Shown here piece after piece: positions 6,238-11,133 of a DNA stretch of 11,133 bases. The DNA comes from Weeksellaceae bacterium (GTDB lineage: Bacteria > Bacteroidota > Bacteroidia > Flavobacteriales > Weeksellaceae): the NCBI GenBank assembly GCA_028698395.1, contig JAQVDG010000034.1:1-11133 (forward strand), given 5' to 3'. The notes beneath the pieces are model-generated. The model was not told the DNA's origin. It ran no database searches and saw nothing but the letters and a program-made list of their open reading frames with translations. The stretch's first letter is position 1. Each line of letters begins with the position of its first letter. A program made the translations under genes and the position numbers.

Positions 6238-8184
6238 ATGAAATCTCAGCCGTTTATAGTACCTTTATTAGGGCTAATATGCGGTATATTACTCGCTGAT
6301 TTTAGCCCCAACGGTATTCTTCCGTTTACCGTCTTTTCCTTGTTGTTTCTCGTTTTTTTATTACTTTTCTACTTTCAAAGAAATACAATTTCATATTCTT
6401 TCATTATTTTTCTTTTTTTTGCCGGATTTTCTCTATTCCATACGAAACAATACAATGAATACACACCTCTAAATGAATCACTCATAGGAAAAGAAGTCCT
6501 TATCAAACTTAAAATTGAAGAAACTTATCGCTCATCTGAAAAATATAAAAAATACAAAGCCAAAATTCTACAGATTGACAGTTTTCCTTCTACTAAAACC
6601 AATGTATTACTTTATCTAAAAAAAGAAAACAATGATGTCTATACCAATGATGAATTATGGATTTTATCTAAAATTTATCCTACTCAAAAAAGTCTAAACC
6701 CTCACCAATTTGATTACTCAGACTATTTAAAGCGTCAGAAAATTTATTATACACTTTTTTCTGATTCTATTCTCTTAAAAGAAAAAAGTGGGCAAGGTTT
6801 TTTATATTTCTGTTCACAGCTAAAAAAAAGTATTCACAATAAATTGGTAAAAGCCGGTTATGACAAGCAATCCGTTGACCAGATTGGTGCTATGCTTTTG
6901 GGCGACCGAACAGAAATGGATAAAGAAGTAGAAGATTCTTATCGAAAAACAGGAGTCGTACACATTTTATCTATCTCAGGACTTCATATTGTCATGGTTT
7001 ACAGTATTTTTTATTTCTTATTATATCCATTAGTTTTTATAAAAAATGGAAAAAGCATTCGAATCTTTACTGCACTTACCTTAATTTGGACGTATGTTTT
7101 ATTAGTTGGTTTTTATCCACCCGTATTACGTTCCGCTCTCATGATAGCTGTTTTTCACATTACAGTTGCAATTCATCGCAAGCCAAACATTTATCACACT
7201 TTAGCCGTTTCAGCCTTTATTTTGTTGATTTTCAATCCTAATTTCTTATTTAATCCGGGATTTCAGTTAAGTTTTTCAGCTGTTTTTTTTATTGTTTTTT
7301 TTCATAAATCATTTCAAATTTACACTCGAAGTAAATCCAAGATTCTTACTTCTCTTTATAATTTTACCGGCACTTGTATCTCAGCACAAGCCGGGACTTT
7401 ACCCTTTTCAATTTTTTATTTCAATCAGACTTCAGGTTTATTTTTACTTGGAAATATTGTTATGATTTCCGCTTCTTATATCATGATTGCGGGTGGAATA
7501 GTTTCAATTTTTCTTGTCTTGGTAAATTGGGATTTTCCACTTTGGGTACAATTTTTTAATCTTTTCATGGAAATTTGTAATTCCTATATAGCCTGGCTCT
7601 CCTCTTTTGATTTTCTTGTGTTTGATTCTCTTCATCTCCGACTTTTTGAGGCTGCTTTATTGCTACTTGGATTAATTCTTTTGCGTTATATTTTAATCCA
7701 TCCTAAATTTAAACTGCTAATTAGCTTTCTTTGTTTGATTTTTTTATTTCAGTTTTCTCGGTTTTATCATACTCAAAAACTAAGTCAAAAAAATGAATTA
7801 ATTATTTTTCACCATTATAAAAACACTATCATCGGTCTCCGAAAAGGTCCATTTCTTTCAGTCTATATGAAAAACTTAAAGGACAGTACTGCTTTTAATC
7901 AATATACCTTAAAATCCTATACGACTCATGAAAGTATAAAGAAAGTAGAAATCTTGAATTTAGACAATCTATGCTTTAGTCAAGATTTAAATGCGACTTA
8001 TGTCTTGATTCAGGATAATGCTAATCCTACAAATTCTGTTTATGATTCCTCCGCCTTATTTATTTTAGATGGATCAAATTATAGTACGCATCATTTCAAA
8101 TTTAAAAACTTTTCAATTTGGAATACTCAAACAGATGGCGCACTCATTCTTGACTTATCTAAAAATGGAAAAAGCCACCCTTAA
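6238..8184 (+). CDS. comEC: ComEC/Rec2-family DNA-uptake membrane protein
   Basis: 648 residues. Three hydrophobic segments (about 5-22, 28-47, 51-68) are followed by a soluble domain of the DUF4131 type (about 80-180), with the usual NPHQFDYSDYL motif (154-163). The competence domain then begins with GAMLLGDRTEMD (217-228), RKTGVVHILSISGLH (236-250) and VLRSALMIAVF (296-306), continues through NPGFQLSFSAVFF (339-351) and AQAGTLPF (383-390), and contains multiple membrane spans to about 506. ComEC is the inner-membrane channel that takes single-stranded DNA into the cytoplasm during natural transformation. The last 138 or so residues are soluble but lack the HxHxDH motif of the C-terminal metallo-beta-lactamase domain found in Firmicute and proteobacterial ComEC; this short form is usual in Bacteroidetes. 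The ATG at 6231 is out of frame. No other competence genes are in the window. Confidence 0.92.
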   Translation: MKSQPFIVPLLGLICGILLADFSPNGILPFTVFSLLFLVFLLLFYFQRNTISYSFIIFLFFAGFSLFHTKQYNEYTPLNESLIGKEVLIKLKIEETYRSSEKYKKYKAKILQIDSFPSTKTNVLLYLKKENNDVYTNDELWILSKIYPTQKSLNPHQFDYSDYLKRQKIYYTLFSDSILLKEKSGQGFLYFCSQLKKSIHNKLVKAGYDKQSVDQIGAMLLGDRTEMDKEVEDSYRKTGVVHILSISGLHIVMVYSIFYFLLYPLVFIKNGKSIRIFTALTLIWTYVLLVGFYPPVLRSALMIAVFHITVAIHRKPNIYHTLAVSAFILLIFNPNFLFNPGFQLSFSAVFFIVFFHKSFQIYTRSKSKILTSLYNFTGTCISAQAGTLPFSIFYFNQTSGLFLLGNIVMISASYIMIAGGIVSIFLVLVNWDFPLWVQFFNLFMEICNSYIAWLSSFDFLVFDSLHLRLFEAALLLLGLILLRYILIHPKFKLLISFLCLIFLFQFSRFYHTQKLSQKNELIIFHHYKNTIIGLRKGPFLSVYMKNLKDSTAFNQYTLKSYTTHESIKKVEILNLDNLCFSQDLNATYVLIQDNANPTNSVYDSSALFILDGSNYSTHHFKFKNFSIWNTQTDGALILDLSKNGKSHP

Positions 8185-8196
8185 GGATGGCTTTTT
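8169..8196. terminator. Bidirectional hairpin terminator between comEC and the OmpA gene
   Basis: AAAAAGCCA and TGGCTTTTT enclose CCCTT and AAGGA. Folded, this is about a 14-bp stem with one C/A mismatch, an A-run on one side and a T-run on the other. It can terminate comEC from the left and the OmpA-family gene from the right. The comEC stop codon (8182-8184) lies in the centre of the hairpin, so the last codons of comEC are part of the stem. Confidence 0.78.
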
Positions 8197-8220
8197 CTAT
8201 TTAAATATTTGAATATGAAA

Positions 8221-10041
8221 TTATTGTCTTACAATTTCAATTCTTCTATTTTGAGCTCTACCGTCAGCTGTTTTGTTGTCATACTTAGGCGCAGATTCAC
8301 CATATCCAACAGCTTTCAATCTACTTCCATTCACACCTTTAGAGATTAAATAATCTACTACAGATTGTGCACGTTTTTGAGACAATTTCAAGTTGTTAGC
8401 TTCGCTACCTATGTCATCCGTATGACCTTGAATTTCAAAATTACCTTCAGTTGCATTCATGTACATAGCAATTACGTCTAAGCTTTGTTTAGAAGCTTCA
8501 ACTAAATCAGCAGATGCAGTTTTGAAATAAATCATTTTTGCTAAGTCGTTCATTTGAACGTTTGCACAGTCATCATTTACCTCAAGTGCAGCCGGAGCAA
8601 AGTTAGCATTTGCGTATTTAATTTCTACACGTCTGTTTCTTGCTCTACCGTCATCGGTATCATTAGTTGTAATTGGTAATGCCAATCCGAATCCTACAGA
8701 TTTCATAATAGAAGCAGGAACTCCTCTACCTTGTAAATAAACCATTACAGAATTAGCACGTCTTTCAGACAATGGTAAGTTGTAATTTTGGCTACCTTTA
8801 TTATCAGTGTGACCTTCAATTAACCAGTGAGGATTTTTAATATTTTTAGAAGTCAACAATGGTGCTACATTATCTAAAATAACTTTAGAAGATGCAGTTA
8901 ATTGATCAGAATTGTATTCGAATAATACGTTTTTCAATGCATCTTTAATAGCTTGCATATCTGTACATGGGTCTGGAGTTTCTGGACAACCATTGTTTTC
9001 AACAGTTCCGAATTCATCCGGACATTCGTCTTTATCATCACAAACACCGTCGCCATCTCTGTCAGGACATCCGTTACATCCAGGGATAGAAGAAGCTACA
9101 CCAGGAGTATCAGGACAATCATCGAATTCATCATCAATTCCATCACCGTCTCTATCTGTTACCGGTGGGATTGGACAACCATTGTTGTCAATTGGCCCTG
9201 CTTCGAAAGGACATTCATCCAAGTCATCGCATAAACCATCTCCGTCAGAGTCAGGACATCCGTTACATCCAGGAATGTCTGAAGGAACCCCAGGGGTATC
9301 AGGACAATCATCGAATTCATCTTCGATTCCATCACCGTCTCTGTCTTTATTTCCAAAACGGAAAGTAACTCCGACTGTATGTTGGAAAAAGTCAAAATAG
9401 TCTGTTTTTGTTGAAGGAACCCAATTGTAATCAGAAGCAATATTCAAACCGAAGTTTTTAGTAAACCAAAGGTTGATACCGGCACCTCCCGATACTGCAA
9501 AATGATTTTTCGCAGTTTTAGGTTGAGCATTTAAATAATCAACTACGATTTCATCTCCGTTTGCATCCAATTTTGGGCTACCTTGATGATTTTCAAATAC
9601 CGGATAGTTTTCAGGAACATTTCCATCTGCATCGGCTATAACTGTAAAGTCGTAGCGGTTATAGTTAGCTCCTATACGTAAGTAAGGATCAAACCAAGAT
9701 TCACCTTTCAAAATTTTGAAACGTAAACCTAATCCAGCATTGATAAAAAACTCATCGTTAATACGTAATCTGTCATTGTCCACTTGACCTACAGATGCTG
9801 TTAAATCAACATCAAAATAAGAATTCAAGTTTCGAATAACTGATAATTTAGACAATGGTGGTACAATACTGTAATTGTGGTGATTAAAGAACTCATTCCC
9901 TACACCACGCACCGAGGTATAGTCAACTGCGTGCGCACCTACCATAATTGCCCAAGGGTCTCTTTTGTTTTGAGCATTTAAAACAGTGCTACTCAGAAGT
10001 AACACCGTCAAAGCGGTTAATAATAGATTAAACTTTTTCAT
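8221..10041 (-). CDS. OmpA-family outer-membrane protein with TSP3 repeats and two OmpA domains
   Basis: 606 residues from the ATG at 10041-10039. A TTG two codons upstream is unlikely to be used, because MKKFNLLLTALTV begins a normal signal peptide cleaved after about Ala23 (LNA/QNK). Residues 24-230 are a beta-barrel-like N-terminal domain. Residues 233-358 are two 63-residue copies of a thrombospondin type 3-like block (DRDGDGI, EFDDCPDTPG, GCNGCPD, NNGCP), rich in Asp pairs that should bind calcium and with six Cys per copy. Two OmpA-like peptidoglycan-binding domains follow: about 371-471, with EGHTDN (Asp413) and LSERRA (Arg428), and about 503-606, with QGHTDD (Asp542) and LSQKRA (Arg557). 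It should tie the outer membrane to the cell wall. It lies 54 bp downstream of smpB on the same strand and converges on comEC. Confidence 0.93.
   Translation of the reverse strand: MKKFNLLLTALTVLLLSSTVLNAQNKRDPWAIMVGAHAVDYTSVRGVGNEFFNHHNYSIVPPLSKLSVIRNLNSYFDVDLTASVGQVDNDRLRINDEFFINAGLGLRFKILKGESWFDPYLRIGANYNRYDFTVIADADGNVPENYPVFENHQGSPKLDANGDEIVVDYLNAQPKTAKNHFAVSGGAGINLWFTKNFGLNIASDYNWVPSTKTDYFDFFQHTVGVTFRFGNKDRDGDGIEDEFDDCPDTPGVPSDIPGCNGCPDSDGDGLCDDLDECPFEAGPIDNNGCPIPPVTDRDGDGIDDEFDDCPDTPGVASSIPGCNGCPDRDGDGVCDDKDECPDEFGTVENNGCPETPDPCTDMQAIKDALKNVLFEYNSDQLTASSKVILDNVAPLLTSKNIKNPHWLIEGHTDNKGSQNYNLPLSERRANSVMVYLQGRGVPASIMKSVGFGLALPITTNDTDDGRARNRRVEIKYANANFAPAALEVNDDCANVQMNDLAKMIYFKTASADLVEASKQSLDVIAMYMNATEGNFEIQGHTDDIGSEANNLKLSQKRAQSVVDYLISKGVNGSRLKAVGYGESAPKYDNKTADGRAQNRRIEIVRQ
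8968..9345 (-). repeat. Two 189-bp imperfect tandem repeats in the OmpA-family gene
   Basis: The copies are 9157-9345 (first in the protein) and 8968-9156. They encode matching 63-residue TSP3-like blocks whose six cysteines fall at identical positions (14, 27, 30, 39, 45, 57 of each block). Several stretches of more than 20 bases are identical at an exact 189-base offset, for example the segment beginning at 9061 and its partner beginning at 9250. The downstream ends of the units have diverged most. An in-frame internal duplication is the simplest origin. Confidence 0.88.
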
Positions 10042-10095
10042 TATCAAATATTTAGTGTTTTATTTTTTTAGTTATAACACAATCCGTCGGCAAAT
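10042..10095 (-). promoter_or_regulatory. Short leader between smpB and the OmpA-family gene
   Basis: This 54-bp AT-rich spacer separates smpB from the highly distinct OmpA-family gene. No hairpin terminator for smpB is visible, and I found no exact TAnnTTTG box. A TTTG on the minus strand near 10090-10095 lies about 20 nt before an A-rich TAAAAAAA, a poor -7 match. The OmpA gene may have its own promoter here or may be read through from smpB; the sequence does not decide. Confidence 0.25.
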
Positions 10096-10548
10096 TTAAG
10101 AATTCTTTATGATTCTTTCCAAATCTCTCTTTAAATCTTTTTTCTTAATTGTCTCTCGTTTGTCATACAACTTTTTACCTTTCGCTAAGTGAATCTTCAA
10201 TTTAGCCAAGCCTTTCTCGTTGATATACAGATTAGTAGCTACAATTGTCAGACCGGTTTCCTTTGTTTTTCTCTCTAATTTTTTTAATTCATTTTTTTTC
10301 AACAATAACTTTCTATCTCGTCTGGTCTTGTGATTAAAGTAAGTTCCCCAATCATATTCATCAATAAACATATTGATAATATACAATTCGCCCTCCTTTA
10401 TTTGGCAAAAGCTTTCAGTTATGCTTGCTTTCCCCATTCGTATGGACTTAATCTCCGTACCAAACAATTGAATTCCGGCATCATAACCTTCCAACAATTC
10501 ATACTCAAAACGAGCTCTTTTATTTTTTATGTTGACTTCTCTCTGCAC
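10096..10548 (-). CDS. smpB: SsrA-binding protein SmpB
   Basis: 150 residues, the normal SmpB length. SmpB binds tmRNA and brings it to ribosomes stalled on broken messages, so that the nascent chain is tagged for degradation. Conserved segments are visible: [15 protein letters not shown] (6-20), the core [18 protein letters not shown] (30-47), [11 protein letters not shown] (73-83) and the basic C-terminal run [19 protein letters not shown] (124-142), whose tail enters the empty mRNA channel. The start is GTG (10548-10546), the only position giving the family N-terminus; no in-frame ATG is close upstream. The gene is divergent from an ABC-F gene across 60 bp and precedes the OmpA-family gene by 54 bp. 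No tmRNA gene (ssrA) is in this window. Confidence 0.97.
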   Translation of the reverse strand: MQREVNIKNKRARFEYELLEGYDAGIQLFGTEIKSIRMGKASITESFCQIKEGELYIINMFIDEYDWGTYFNHKTRRDRKLLLKKNELKKLERKTKETGLTIVATNLYINEKGLAKLKIHLAKGKKLYDKRETIKKKDLKRDLERIIKNS

Positions 10549-10554
10549 TTTTAA

Positions 10555-11133
<579 letters not shown>

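Noticed and set aside
8912..9400. Plus-strand open frame of 162 codons, Ser/Pro/Gly-rich, with a repeated pattern
   Set aside because: It is antisense to the TSP3 repeats of the OmpA-family gene. Its repetitive Ser-Gly-His composition is simply the complement of Asp-Gly codons, and the sense frame has clear domains.
9159..9440. Second minus-strand frame of 93 codons inside the OmpA-family gene
   Set aside because: It is an out-of-frame shadow of the same gene with no recognisable motif.
10042..10047. Upstream TTG start for the OmpA-family gene
   Set aside because: It would add two codons before MKKFNLLL, which is itself a proper signal-peptide start.

Overview
This AT-rich window looks like chromosomal core sequence from a member of the Bacteroidetes, most likely a flavobacterium (family Flavobacteriaceae). 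The evidence is: proteins of recognisable flavobacterial type (SmpB, a ComEC with no metallo-beta-lactamase tail, an OmpA-like protein with thrombospondin type 3 repeats, a FadL-like porin followed by an SGNH lipoprotein); AT-rich leaders without Shine-Dalgarno sequences; and upstream elements matching the Bacteroidetes -7 box TAnnTTTG. Genus assignment is inference.

Layout. 1-181 is the 3' end of hisS (+). It meets thyA (178-972, -) tail to tail, and the two stop codons share one TTAA. An O-methyltransferase gene (1040-1681, -) lies upstream of thyA on the same strand. An 81-bp divergent promoter region separates it from scoA-scoB (1763-3147, +), which encode the two subunits of a 3-oxoacid CoA-transferase. 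After a 205-bp gap come a FadL/OmpP1-type outer-membrane channel (3353-4582, +) and, 7 bp later, an SGNH/GDSL-type lipoprotein (4590-6152, +). A strong hairpin terminator (6176-6207) ends that unit. comEC (6238-8184, +) follows and runs against a convergent OmpA-family gene (8221-10041, -), with a shared hairpin between them that overlaps the comEC stop codon. smpB (10096-10548, -, GTG start) lies upstream of the OmpA gene. A YbiT-type ABC-F ATPase gene (from 10609, +) diverges from smpB and runs off the right edge.

How the genes fit together. Most are housekeeping genes: histidyl-tRNA charging, dTMP synthesis, trans-translation and ribosome-associated ABC-F. The FadL-like channel and the SGNH lipoprotein form the clearest functional pair. 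I infer a lipid- or ester-hydrolysing surface enzyme feeding an outer-membrane channel for hydrophobic products. scoAB, which activates acetoacetate, is upstream on the same strand and is metabolically compatible, but it is probably a separate transcription unit.

I found no RNA gene, insertion sequence, CRISPR array, phage gene, toxin-antitoxin pair or defence system. No gap exceeds about 205 bp. I do not think this window holds a previously undescribed system; the findings are modest observations inside ordinary core sequence.
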